DNA of 64,000 nt from Falsiroseomonas sp046052145 (lineage in GTDB: Bacteria; Pseudomonadota; Alphaproteobacteria; Acetobacterales; Acetobacteraceae), in assembly GCA_046052145.1 (NCBI GenBank), contig JBJOMW010000016.1:1-64000 (forward strand), in the 5' to 3' direction. This document shows positions 7,492 to 15,168 of this stretch, piece after piece. The first letter of the stretch is position 1. The number at the start of each line of letters is the position of its first letter. A program made the translations under genes and the position numbers. The notes under the pieces were generated by a model that had not been told where the DNA came from, ran no database searches, and saw only the letters and a program-made list of their open reading frames with translations.

Positions 7492-8697
7492 TCATCCTTC
7501 GTGGCGCGCCAGAATTCCCGCCTCGCGATAGGCCGCGATGCGGTCAGGGGACAAGCCCAGCAGCTGCGCCAGCACCGCATCCGTGTCGCCGCCAAGTCGC
7601 GGGGCAGGGCGCGGGGGCAGGGCGGGCTGCAAGGGCGAGGCCGGGGCCAGCACCCGCCCAACGCCCGGCTGCTCAATCTCCTGGAACAGCGGGTTGGCGG
7701 GAGAGCAGCGCGGGTCCTCCCGCACCATCTGGCCGAAATCCTGATAGGGCCCCCAGAGCACGCCCGAGCCATCGAGCGCCGCGCGAATCTCCGCCAGCGC
7801 GCGGGCGGCGAACCAGGGGGCGAGCACGGCCGCGATCGCTTCGCGGGCCGCATAGCGGCCGCCCTCATCGTCGAGGTCCACATCCATCACCTGGCCGATC
7901 AAGGCGAGCTTCTCCGCCAGCCCCGTCGCCTTGCCGATGGCGCGCCATTGCCGGTTGGAGATGGCGGCGAGCATCACGCGCCGCCCGTCCTTGGTCGCGA
8001 AATCCCGCCCGAAGGCGCCGTAGAGCCAATTGCCGAGCGGTGGGCGCACCGCGCCATTCACCTGCACATCCGCGACATAGCCAAGGTTTGCCGCCGTCGC
8101 GTAGGCGACGTCCGAGAGCGCGAGCGTCACTTCCCCGCCCTGGCCGGTGCGCGTGCGGCGGCGTTCCGCGGCGAGCAGGCCAGTGCAGAGATAAAGCCCG
8201 GCGGCGACATCCCAGGCCGGCAGCACATGGTTGATCGGCCGCTCATCCTCGCCGGTCGCGACGGGGAAGCCGACGGCGGCATTCACCGTGTAGTCGATGG
8301 CGTTGCCGCCATCCTGCGTGCCGGTCAGGCGCATCATGATCAGGTCGGGCCGCCGCTGCACGAGGCTCGCATAGGACATCCAGCCCTCGGAGGCCGGCAG
8401 GTTGGTGAGCAGCACGCCGGCCTCGGCGATGAGCGACGTCGCGATCTCCCGGCCCTCCGGCGTGTTCAGCGCCAGCGTGACCGAGCGCTTCCCCTTGTTC
8501 AGCGCCGTCCAGTAGAGGCTGGTGCCGGAGGGCGCGAGCGGCCAGCGGCCGATGTCGATATTGCCCCCGATCGGGTCGATGCGGATCACCTCCGCGCCGA
8601 GCTGCGCGAGCGTCATGCCGCCCATCGGGGCGGCGACGAAGGCCGAGACCTCGACGACACGAAGACCTTCCAGGGGACCGTTCAGCAGGCCGGTCAT
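7492..8697 (-). CDS. Family III CoA-transferase (CaiB/BaiF type)
   Basis: Family III CoA-transferase of about 401 residues, moving CoA between carboxylic acids through an aspartyl-CoA intermediate. The N-terminal signature PLEGLRVVEVSAFVAAPMGG and the following LAQLGAEVIRIDPIGG are typical, as are the NKGKRSVTLALNTPEG segment and the LTGTQDGG region. The start at 8697 was chosen because a GAGGAG ribosome-binding site precedes it by about 12 nt; an in-frame start 33 nt upstream is possible. It is co-transcribed with mcd, so the substrate may be a C4/C5 dicarboxylyl-CoA such as mesaconate, but this is inference; the family is too broad to assign from sequence. Confidence 0.85.
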   Translation of the reverse strand: MTGLLNGPLEGLRVVEVSAFVAAPMGGMTLAQLGAEVIRIDPIGGNIDIGRWPLAPSGTSLYWTALNKGKRSVTLALNTPEGREIATSLIAEAGVLLTNLPASEGWMSYASLVQRRPDLIMMRLTGTQDGGNAIDYTVNAAVGFPVATGEDERPINHVLPAWDVAAGLYLCTGLLAAERRRTRTGQGGEVTLALSDVAYATAANLGYVADVQVNGAVRPPLGNWLYGAFGRDFATKDGRRVMLAAISNRQWRAIGKATGLAEKLALIGQVMDVDLDDEGGRYAAREAIAAVLAPWFAARALAEIRAALDGSGVLWGPYQDFGQMVREDPRCSPANPLFQEIEQPGVGRVLAPASPLQPALPPRPAPRLGGDTDAVLAQLLGLSPDRIAAYREAGILARHEG

Positions 8698-8805
8698 GCA
8701 GCTTGGCTCCTCGGGTGATTCGGCTGGCACCTACCGCTCTCTTGTTGCGGGGCGGCGGCGATGCGCAAGAATGGACTCCACGAAAAGATGCGGTGGAGGC
8801 GCGGG

Positions 8806-10140
8806 ATGGGAACCGGGGCAGGCACGGTGCAGGCGCATGGCCGCAATGCGACCGTGGAAGACGCGCTGACGGAGGCGCGCGAGACCTATGCTCGCCGCCG
8901 CCCCGAAAGCCAGGCGCGGCACCTGGCGGCCGCCGAGGTCATGCCGGGCGGCAACACCCGCACCGTGCTGTTCCACGGACCCTTCCCCTTCACCGCGCTC
9001 CGCGGGGAGGGGTGCCGGATCGAGGATGCGGATGGCCTCGCCTATGTGAATCTGGCGGGCGAATACACCGCAGGGCTCTTCGGCCATTCGCATCCCGCGA
9101 TCCGCGCCGCGGTGATCCGCGCGCTGGAGGGCGGCGTGAACCTGACGGCGCATAACGGGTATGAGGCGCGCTTCGCCCGGCTGGTCTGCGACCGATTTCG
9201 CTCGATCGAGCGCGTGCGCTTCACCAATTCCGGCACCGAGGCCAACCTGATGGCCTTGGCCTGCGCGACCATCGCGACAGGAAAGCGCACCATTCTCGGC
9301 TTCGAGGGCTGCTACCACGGCAGCCTGTTCGGCTTCGGCAAAGGGGCGGCGGCGGTGAACGTGCCGCACCGAACCATCGCCGCGCCCTACAACGACCTCG
9401 CCGCCGCGCAGCAACTTGCGCGGGAGCACGCCGGCGACCTCGCGGCCATCATCTTGGAGCCGATGATGGGTGGCGGCGGCTGCATCCCGGCGGAGCAGGG
9501 CTTCCTCGAAGGGTTGCGGGCGCTGGCGGATGAGACCGGCGCGGCTCTGATCTTCGACGAGGTGATGACCAGCCGCCTCGCGCCCGGCGGCTTGCAGGAG
9601 GCGTGCGGCGTCACGCCGGACCTGACGACTCTTGGGAAGTATGTCGGCGGGGGCATGAGCTTCGGCGCCTTCGGCGGGCGCGCGGCGCTGATGGCGATGT
9701 TCGACCCGCGGCGCGCCGATGCGGTGCCGCATGCAGGCACCTTCAACAACAATGTACTGACCATGTCGGCCGGCATCGCTGCATTGGGCGAGGTGTACAC
9801 GCCAGACGCCGCGCGCGCGCTGAATGCGCGGGGCGATTCGCTGCGGGCGTCACTGAACGCCATGGCAGCGCGGCGTGGCTTGCCGCTGCACTGGACCGGG
9901 CGCGGCAGCATGCTCTGCCTGCATGTCGCAGCGGCGCCGCCGCTCAACGCCGCGGAGGCGGCGGCGGGCGACCAGGTGCTGAAGGAATTGCTGTTTCTCG
10001 ACCTGCTGGAGCGAGGCTTCTACATCGCCCGGCGCGGCATGATCGCGCTGTCGCTCGTGGTCGGGGAGGCGGAGCTGGCCGCCTTCGAGGAGGCGGCGGC
10101 GGAGGTGCTAGACCTCCGCGCGCCGCTCTTCTCGCGTTGA
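8806..10140 (+). CDS. Class III pyridoxal-phosphate aminotransferase (glutamate-1-semialdehyde aminomutase-like)
   Basis: PLP enzyme of about 444 residues, fold type I class III. It resembles glutamate-1-semialdehyde 2,1-aminomutase in the N-terminal PGGNTRTVLFHGPFPF region and in FTNSGTEANLMALACA. The cofactor-binding aspartate is in ALIFDEVMTSR and the Schiff-base lysine in TTLGKYVGGG. The start at 8806 follows a GGTGGAGG ribosome-binding stretch; an upstream ATG at 8761 would add 15 unconvincing residues. The true HemL normally has neighbours and motifs not seen here, so this is more likely one of the many uncharacterised paralogues. Its stop converges with the cytochrome c stop 4 bp away. 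Confidence 0.85.
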   Translation: MGTGAGTVQAHGRNATVEDALTEARETYARRRPESQARHLAAAEVMPGGNTRTVLFHGPFPFTALRGEGCRIEDADGLAYVNLAGEYTAGLFGHSHPAIRAAVIRALEGGVNLTAHNGYEARFARLVCDRFRSIERVRFTNSGTEANLMALACATIATGKRTILGFEGCYHGSLFGFGKGAAAVNVPHRTIAAPYNDLAAAQQLAREHAGDLAAIILEPMMGGGGCIPAEQGFLEGLRALADETGAALIFDEVMTSRLAPGGLQEACGVTPDLTTLGKYVGGGMSFGAFGGRAALMAMFDPRRADAVPHAGTFNNNVLTMSAGIAALGEVYTPDAARALNARGDSLRASLNAMAARRGLPLHWTGRGSMLCLHVAAAPPLNAAEAAAGDQVLKELLFLDLLERGFYIARRGMIALSLVVGEAELAAFEEAAAEVLDLRAPLFSR

Positions 10141-10144
10141 ACGC

Positions 10145-10528
10145 TCAGCGCTGCGTCTGCAGGAAGGCGATCAGGTTGGCGCGCTGCTCTTCATTGCGCA
10201 CGCCAGCGAAGGCCATCGAGCCCTGCGGCACGACATCCTTCGGGTTGTTCAGGTAGCGGCCGAGGTTCTCGGGCGTCCAGGTCAGGCCGCCCTGGGCCAG
10301 CTGCTGCATATTGGCCGAGTAGCGGAAGCCCTGCACCGCCCCGGCGGCGCGGCCGACCACGCCATGCAGGTTCGGCCCGACGCCGTTGCGCCCGCCCGCA
10401 TCGATGGTGTGGCAGGCGCGGCACTGGTTGAACACGGTGCGCCCGGCTTCAGCGTTCTGCGCCTGCGCGGCGGGGGCGAACCCGATGGCGGCAGCAGCGA
10501 GGGCGGGCAGCAGAAGACGAGGGGACAT
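10145..10528 (-). CDS. Cytochrome c family protein (class I, c2-like)
   Basis: Soluble periplasmic monoheme cytochrome c of about 127 residues. The start at 10528 gives a Sec signal (MSPRLLLPAL... ending AAQAQ). The heme motif is CRACH, followed by GPNLHGVVGR, the class I consensus around the heme, and PQGSMAFAG supplying the likely methionine ligand. It is expected to shuttle electrons in a respiratory or oxidative pathway; no partner enzyme is adjacent. Confidence 0.9.
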   Translation of the reverse strand: MSPRLLLPALAAAAIGFAPAAQAQNAEAGRTVFNQCRACHTIDAGGRNGVGPNLHGVVGRAAGAVQGFRYSANMQQLAQGGLTWTPENLGRYLNNPKDVVPQGSMAFAGVRNEEQRANLIAFLQTQR

Positions 10529-10597
10529 TAGCGTTTGGCTCCCTTGGAACATCCCGAACAGCCCCATAAGAGGCATCGCCTTCCAGTCCCGCAAGGG

Positions 10598-10636
10598 GGG
10601 TGGTCCGTTACGAGGAAGCCACCTCCCGGACCGCCC
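10598..10636 (-). terminator. Possible stem-loop downstream of the M24 peptidase gene
   Basis: GGGTGGTCCG (10598-10607) can pair with CGGACCGCCC (10627-10636), with one G-U pair, in the gap after the leftward M24 peptidase gene. It is GC-rich with a 19-nt loop and no U-tract, so the assignment is weak. Confidence 0.35.
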
Positions 10637-10650
10637 GCCGTCATGCCGCG

Positions 10651-11865
10651 TCAGTCGAGCCCAAAAGGATCGTCCACCGACCGCGCCGGCGGCGTCAGCC
10701 AGGCCGCGCCGGTCTCCGTCACCACGATATGGTCCTCGAGCCGGATGCCGAATTCGCCGTAGATGGCGATGGTCGGCTCGATGGAGCCGGTGTTGCCGAC
10801 GGCCAGCGGCGCGCGGTTGGAGCCCACGAAGTAGGGTGCTTCGTGGACATCCATCCCGATGCCATGGCCGGTGCGATGCGGCAGGCCGGGCACCTTATAG
10901 CCAGGGCCGAATCCGGCCTTTACCACCTCTGCCCGGCAGGCATCGTCGATCGCGCCGCACGGCGCGCCGGGACGGGCGGCGGCGAAGCCGGCGGCCTGGG
11001 CGCGGTGCGACAGGTTCCAGATCTCCCGCTGCCGCGCATTGGGCGTGCCGAAGACGTAGCTGCGAGTGATGTCGGAGACATAGCCATGCAGCGGCGCGCC
11101 GACATCCACCAGCACCACATCGCCTTCCTGCAGCGTCTGCGGATAGGGCACGCCATGCGGATAGGCGGTCGGCTCACCGAACAGCACGATGCCGAAGCTC
11201 GGTCCGCCGTCGAAGCCGGCGCGGCGATGCGCGAGGGTCAGGAATTCCATCACCTCAGTCGTGGTGACGCCGGGCTGCAATGCCCGCGCGCAGGCCGCCT
11301 GGATCTCGAGCGTCATGCCCATCGCCTGGCGCAGGATCGCGACCTCCTGCTCGGTCTTGCGCTCCCGCAGGTGGCTGGTGACGGGGCCGGAGGCGACGAA
11401 GCGGTGGTTCGGCAGCGCCGCGCGCATCCCTTCCGCCACGAAGACGCGTGCCATGTCGTCCAGCGCGACCGTGCCGCCGGCGACATCGGCCTCCCGGAGG
11501 ATCTCGGCGAACAGCGCGTAGGGGTCCTCATCCTCCTCCCAGCCGCGGACCTCGCCGGGCAGGGCCAGCATGGTGCGGATGCGCTCCACTTCGAAGGCGG
11601 GCGAGAGGTAGGTGAGGGGGCCGCGCGCGGGCAGCACGGCGCCGACCGGGCGTTCGGACTGGCCGTGCCGGAGCCCCGTGAGCCAGGTGAGGTTCGTCGT
11701 CCCGTCGAGCCAGAGGGCGGCGAGGCCAAGCTCGCGCATGCGCGCCTGGGCGCGCTCGACACGCGCGGCGTGCTCGGCCGGGCTGATCGGCGGCACCGCA
11801 TCCCGCTGGTTGCGGATGCCCTTCAGCTCGGTTGCGAAATCCGACCCGCCGACGCCGACCGTCAT
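10651..11865 (-). CDS. M24 family metallopeptidase (Xaa-Pro aminopeptidase/creatinase-like)
   Basis: About 404 residues with the creatinase N-terminal domain and a C-terminal pita-bread metallopeptidase domain. The metal-ligand pattern is complete: the two Asp in VVLVDVGAPLHGYVSDITR, His in PHRTGHGIGMDVHEAPY, and Glu in SIEPTIAIYGEFGIRLED. Such enzymes cleave Xaa-Pro bonds or act as proline dipeptidases. The ATG at 11865 was preferred over an upstream start at 11901 because a GAGGG stretch lies about 11 nt before it. It is in a leftward group with the EamA transporter. Confidence 0.88.
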   Translation of the reverse strand: MTVGVGGSDFATELKGIRNQRDAVPPISPAEHAARVERAQARMRELGLAALWLDGTTNLTWLTGLRHGQSERPVGAVLPARGPLTYLSPAFEVERIRTMLALPGEVRGWEEDEDPYALFAEILREADVAGGTVALDDMARVFVAEGMRAALPNHRFVASGPVTSHLRERKTEQEVAILRQAMGMTLEIQAACARALQPGVTTTEVMEFLTLAHRRAGFDGGPSFGIVLFGEPTAYPHGVPYPQTLQEGDVVLVDVGAPLHGYVSDITRSYVFGTPNARQREIWNLSHRAQAAGFAAARPGAPCGAIDDACRAEVVKAGFGPGYKVPGLPHRTGHGIGMDVHEAPYFVGSNRAPLAVGNTGSIEPTIAIYGEFGIRLEDHIVVTETGAAWLTPPARSVDDPFGLD

Positions 11866-11916
11866 CCGGTACGCTCCCTCATCACCATGCTCTCCTGCCA
11901 TGCCCGGCCCGGCCGG

Positions 11917-12801
11917 TCACGCGCGCCGGCGCCGCCCCTCGACAATGGCAAGAAAGACGCCGGCCGCGACCACGATCGCCGCGCCGATCACCGTCGGCAT
12001 GTCGGGGCCGAGGCCCGTGACGATGAAGCCCGCCATCGTCGCGCCGACGATCTGCCAGTACTGGAAGGGCGAGATGACCGCGGCCGGCCCGAGGCCGAGC
12101 GCGCGCGCCACGCACCAATGCCCCGCCGCGCCGATCGCGCCCAGCGCGAGGAAGGCCGCGGCATCCGCCAGGCTCTGCGGCGTCACCCAATGGAAGGGGA
12201 CGATCGCCGACATGATCACGGCACCCGCCAGCGCGCTCCAGAGCACGGAGGTATCAGTGGAATCGTAGGCCGCGACCTTCCGCGTCAGCACCTGGTACAT
12301 CGCATAGGCGGCGACATTGCCGAGCACGAGCAGCGTGGCGAATTCGAAGCTCGCGCTGCCCGGGCGTATCACCACCAGCACGCCGATGAAGGCGACCGCA
12401 ACCGCGGCCATGCGCCGCGCCTCCGGCCTTTCGCCCAGCAGCGGCCAAGCCAGCAGCGCGACGACGAAGGGCGTGAGGAAGCCGATCGCCGTCGCCTTGG
12501 ACAGCGAGAGCGTGACCACCGCGAAGAAATAGAAGGATGTCGAACTCGCCTGGCAGAGCGAGCGCGCGATCTGCAGCCCCGGCCGCTTTGTCGCGAAGAT
12601 GCGCCAGCCCGCGGCGGGCAGCATGATCGCGGCCATGATCAGCAACTGGCCGGTGATGCGGGCCCAGATGATCTGTTCCGACGCGTAGCGCGGCGATAGC
12701 CATTGCACGAGCCCGTTCATCACCGGGAACAGGCTGGAGGCCAGCAGCATGAAGCCGATGCCGAGAAGGATGCGCGGCTCGCGCTGGCCTTGAGGTGTCA
12801 T
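11917..12801 (-). CDS. EamA/DMT superfamily transporter
   Basis: Inner-membrane protein of 294 residues with about ten hydrophobic segments arranged as two EamA repeats. The second repeat starts near SVLWSALAGAVIMSAIVPF, and the protein ends with the short basic tail EGRRRRA. The family exports amino acids, metabolites or drugs; the substrate cannot be predicted. The gene begins with ATG at 12801 and precedes the M24 peptidase gene in the same direction, with about 50 bp between them. Confidence 0.85.
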   Translation of the reverse strand: MTPQGQREPRILLGIGFMLLASSLFPVMNGLVQWLSPRYASEQIIWARITGQLLIMAAIMLPAAGWRIFATKRPGLQIARSLCQASSTSFYFFAVVTLSLSKATAIGFLTPFVVALLAWPLLGERPEARRMAAVAVAFIGVLVVIRPGSASFEFATLLVLGNVAAYAMYQVLTRKVAAYDSTDTSVLWSALAGAVIMSAIVPFHWVTPQSLADAAAFLALGAIGAAGHWCVARALGLGPAAVISPFQYWQIVGATMAGFIVTGLGPDMPTVIGAAIVVAAGVFLAIVEGRRRRA

Positions 12802-12880
12802 GGTGCGGCGGTGAGCATCCTCCCGCCGGGGGAAGGCGGCAAGCCGGGAGGCGGCACGACCCGGCGCTGCCCCGTTGGAC

Positions 12881-14698
12881 TCAGCCCTCCAGCTCCTCGC
12901 GCAGCAATTCGAGCCGGAGCCATTCCTCCTCCGCCGCGTCGCGCTCGGCCTGCTTCTTGCCCATCAGGCTGGTGCGGGCGGCGAAGCCGGCGGGGTCGCG
13001 GGTATAGAGGCCAGGATCGGCCAGCTGGCCCTGCAGGGCAGCGATCTCACGTTCCAGCTGCGCGATGCGCACGGGCAGGGTTTCCAGCGCGTGCTTGTCC
13101 TTGAAGGACATCCTGGCCTTCGCAGCCGCGCGCGGCGCGTCCGATGCTTCGCGTGGGGCAGGGGCCTCGCCCGCCGCCGTCGCGGTGGGCTTGGCCTGCA
13201 CGCCGATGCCGCGCTGGGCGACCATGTCGGCATAGCCGCCCGCGTAATCCTGCCAGCGTCCGTCACCCTCGAAGGCGATGACGTTGGTCGCAACGCGGTC
13301 GAGGAAGTCGCGGTCGTGGCTGACGACGATCACCGTGCCCTGATAGTCGCCCACCAACTCCTGCAGCAGGTCGAGCGTCTCGAGGTCGAGGTCGTTGGTC
13401 GGCTCGTCCAGCACCAGAAGGTTGGAGGGCTGGGCGAGGGCACGCGCCAGCATCAGCCGCCCGCGCTCGCCGCCCGAGAGGTGGCCCACCGGCGTGCGCG
13501 CCTGCTCCGGCACGAAGAGGAAGTCCTTCATATAGCCGACGACGTGCTTGACCTCCGTGCCGACGCGGATCTGGTCGCCGCGCCCGCCGGTCAGCGCGTC
13601 CTGCAGGCTGGTGGCGGGGTCGAGGCCGGCGCGCATCTGGTCGAGCGTGACCATCTGCAGGTTGGTGCCGAGCCGCACCTCGCCGGAATCCGGGGGCAGG
13701 GTGCCGGTCAGCATCTTCAGCAGTGTCGTCTTGCCCGCGCCGTTCGGCCCCACGATGCCTACCCGGTCGCCGCGCATGATGCGGGTGGAGAAGTCGCGCA
13801 CCACGGGCGCGGCCTCGCCGAAGGCCTTGCTGATCCGATCGGCCGCGACGACCAGCGTGCCCGAGCCATCGGCTTCGGCCGCGGTCATCTTCACCGTGCC
13901 CGGCGCGGTAACGCGTTCCTTGCGGCGCTTGCGCAGCGTGTGCAGGTCCGCGAGGCGCTTCACATTGCGCTTGCGGCGCGCGCTGACACCGTAGCGGAGC
14001 CAATGCTCCTCCCGCACGATCTTCCGGGCGAGCTTGTGGGCCTCCCGCTCCTCATCCTCCAGCACCTGGTCGCGCCAGGTTTCGAACTGGGCGAAGCCCT
14101 GCTCCAGCCGGCGGGCGGCGCCGCGGTCGAGCCAGACCATCGCGCGCGACAGGCGCTCCAGGAAGCGGCGGTCGTGGCTGATCAGCACCAGCGCGCCGCG
14201 GGTCTTCAGCAGCTCTTCCTCCAGCCATTCGATCGCCGGCAGATCGAGGTGGTTGGTGGGTTCGTCCAGCAGCAGGATGTCGGGGCGGGGGGCCAGCACG
14301 CGGGCCAGCGCCGCGCGGCGCGCCTCGCCGCCCGACAGGCGCGCGGGGTCTTCCTCCCCGGTCAGGCCGAGGCCCTCCAGCAGCAGCCGGGCGCGGTGCG
14401 GGTCGTCGCCGGGCGCGAGGCCGGCCTCCACGAAAGCGCCGGTGGTGGCGAAGCCCGAAAGGTCGGGCTCCTGCGGCAGGTAGCGCAGCGTCGCGCCGGG
14501 CTGCAGGAAGCGCGTGCCGGCATCGGCCTCGATCATGCCGGCCGCGACCTTCAGCAGGGTGGACTTGCCCGAGCCGTTCCGGCCGACGAGGGCGACCCGC
14601 TCCCCGGCGCTGACGGCGATCTCGGCGCCGTCGAGCAGCCAGGTGGAGCCGAGCCGAAGCCGGATGTCGCGCAGATGCAGCAAGGGGGGCGAGGGCAT
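12881..14698 (-). CDS. ABC-F family ATPase, Uup-like
   Basis: Soluble tandem ABC ATPase of 605 residues, the ABC-F group that acts on ribosomes rather than membranes. First ATPase: Walker A GRNGSGKST, signature LSGGEARR, Walker B LLLDEPTNHLD. Second ATPase: GPNGAGKTT, LSGGERGR, LVLDEPTNDLD. A charged linker lies between them. The C-terminal 80 residues (ARMSFKDKHALETLPVRI onward) form a predicted coiled coil characteristic of Uup, whose E. coli homologue affects transposon excision and ribosome assembly. Confidence 0.9.
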   Translation of the reverse strand: MPSPPLLHLRDIRLRLGSTWLLDGAEIAVSAGERVALVGRNGSGKSTLLKVAAGMIEADAGTRFLQPGATLRYLPQEPDLSGFATTGAFVEAGLAPGDDPHRARLLLEGLGLTGEEDPARLSGGEARRAALARVLAPRPDILLLDEPTNHLDLPAIEWLEEELLKTRGALVLISHDRRFLERLSRAMVWLDRGAARRLEQGFAQFETWRDQVLEDEEREAHKLARKIVREEHWLRYGVSARRKRNVKRLADLHTLRKRRKERVTAPGTVKMTAAEADGSGTLVVAADRISKAFGEAAPVVRDFSTRIMRGDRVGIVGPNGAGKTTLLKMLTGTLPPDSGEVRLGTNLQMVTLDQMRAGLDPATSLQDALTGGRGDQIRVGTEVKHVVGYMKDFLFVPEQARTPVGHLSGGERGRLMLARALAQPSNLLVLDEPTNDLDLETLDLLQELVGDYQGTVIVVSHDRDFLDRVATNVIAFEGDGRWQDYAGGYADMVAQRGIGVQAKPTATAAGEAPAPREASDAPRAAAKARMSFKDKHALETLPVRIAQLEREIAALQGQLADPGLYTRDPAGFAARTSLMGKKQAERDAAEEEWLRLELLREELEG

Positions 14699-14862
14699 GG
14701 GCCGGGTGTGGGCAGGCTGGCGCGGCGCGTCAACCGGCTGGCGTCAGCGGCCTACGGTGGATCCGTGGGGCGCTGCCTGCCCCAGTCTTCGCCGCTCCCG
14801 CGCCTGCGAGGTCGGGCCAGCGCTTCGGGTGTGGCCTGCGGGCACCCCGATGGAGATCAAAT

Positions 14863-14877
14863 GTTCTTGTTTTGGTC
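14863..14877. promoter_or_regulatory. Near-consensus alphaproteobacterial LexA box upstream of the Uup-like gene
   Basis: GTTC at 14863-14866, seven bases, then GGTC at 14874-14877 differ by one base from the GTTC-N7-GTTC SOS operator of Alphaproteobacteria. The site is about 165 bp upstream of the leftward uup-like start. One mismatch makes chance occurrence possible. Confidence 0.35.
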
Positions 14878-14911
14878 AGCACTCAACCCTCTCGATTCGC
14901 TCGATTTATGC

Positions 14912-14941
14912 GTAGCGCTACAAGGGCATCTGTAGCGCTAC
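14912..14941. promoter_or_regulatory. Two identical 10-bp palindromes 20 bp apart
   Basis: GTAGCGCTAC occurs at 14912-14921 and again at 14932-14941. Each copy is a perfect palindrome and their centres are 20 bp apart, about two helical turns, so a dimeric repressor could bind both on one face of the DNA. The second copy sits in a slightly longer symmetry (TGTAG...CTACA, 14931-14945). It lies about 210 bp upstream of the uup-like start. No regulator was recognised. Confidence 0.5.
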
Positions 14942-14969
14942 TACAGGCGCGGGTCGCGGGGCGCCGGAC

Positions 14970-14988
14970 TTGTAAATCGGCTTTACAA
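14970..14988. promoter_or_regulatory. Perfect 7-5-7 inverted repeat, operator-like
   Basis: TTGTAAA (14970-14976) and TTTACAA (14982-14988) are perfect inverted arms with a 5-nt spacer. AT-rich arms of this size in very GC-rich surroundings resemble a transcription-factor site. The family was not identified; the TGT/ACA edges resemble PpsR sites but the spacing is 11 rather than 12 nt. Confidence 0.4.
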
Positions 14989-15010
14989 AATCGGGGTCGG
15001 GGCACAGAGG

Positions 15011-15164
15011 CCGTTTGAGAATGCCGGCGGCTGAGGAGCCGCAGGGGATTTTTCGTCCTGGCTAGGCGCCGGACGCCGCCGATGCTTGTTGTATCGGCAA
15101 GGCTGGCAACGGCGCCAGGGCGGAAAAGGCCCGCGGATCCGACCCGTCCGGCGTTCTCAAACGG
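15011..15164. repeat. 154-bp imperfect inverted-repeat element next to mazG
   Basis: The outer arms CCGTTTGAGAATGCCGG (15011-15027) and CCGGCGTTCTCAAACGG (15148-15164) match at 16 of 17 positions as inverted repeats. Similarity continues inward, less perfectly, to about 52 nt on each side, ending in a TTTTCGTCCTGGC/GCCAGGGCGGAAAA pair. The left end of the unit is in open intergenic sequence and the right end stops 4 bp before the mazG stop codon. The shape suggests a MITE- or REP-like mobile palindrome, or a long 3' hairpin of the mazG transcript. Confidence 0.55.
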
Positions 15165-15168
15165 TCTC

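Noticed and set aside
10600..12699. Long plus-strand frame antisense to the M24 peptidase and EamA genes
   Set aside because: Low-complexity Arg/Asp/His composition and no family; it crosses two well-defined minus-strand genes.
12875..14935. Long plus-strand frame antisense to the Uup-like gene
   Set aside because: It is the shadow of a GC-rich coding gene; the residues are Arg/Ala/Gly/His-rich with no domain, and the minus-strand frame has complete ABC-F motifs.
14970..14988. PpsR/CrtJ binding site
   Set aside because: The TGT and ACA edges are separated by 11 rather than the required 12 bases and there are no photosynthesis genes.
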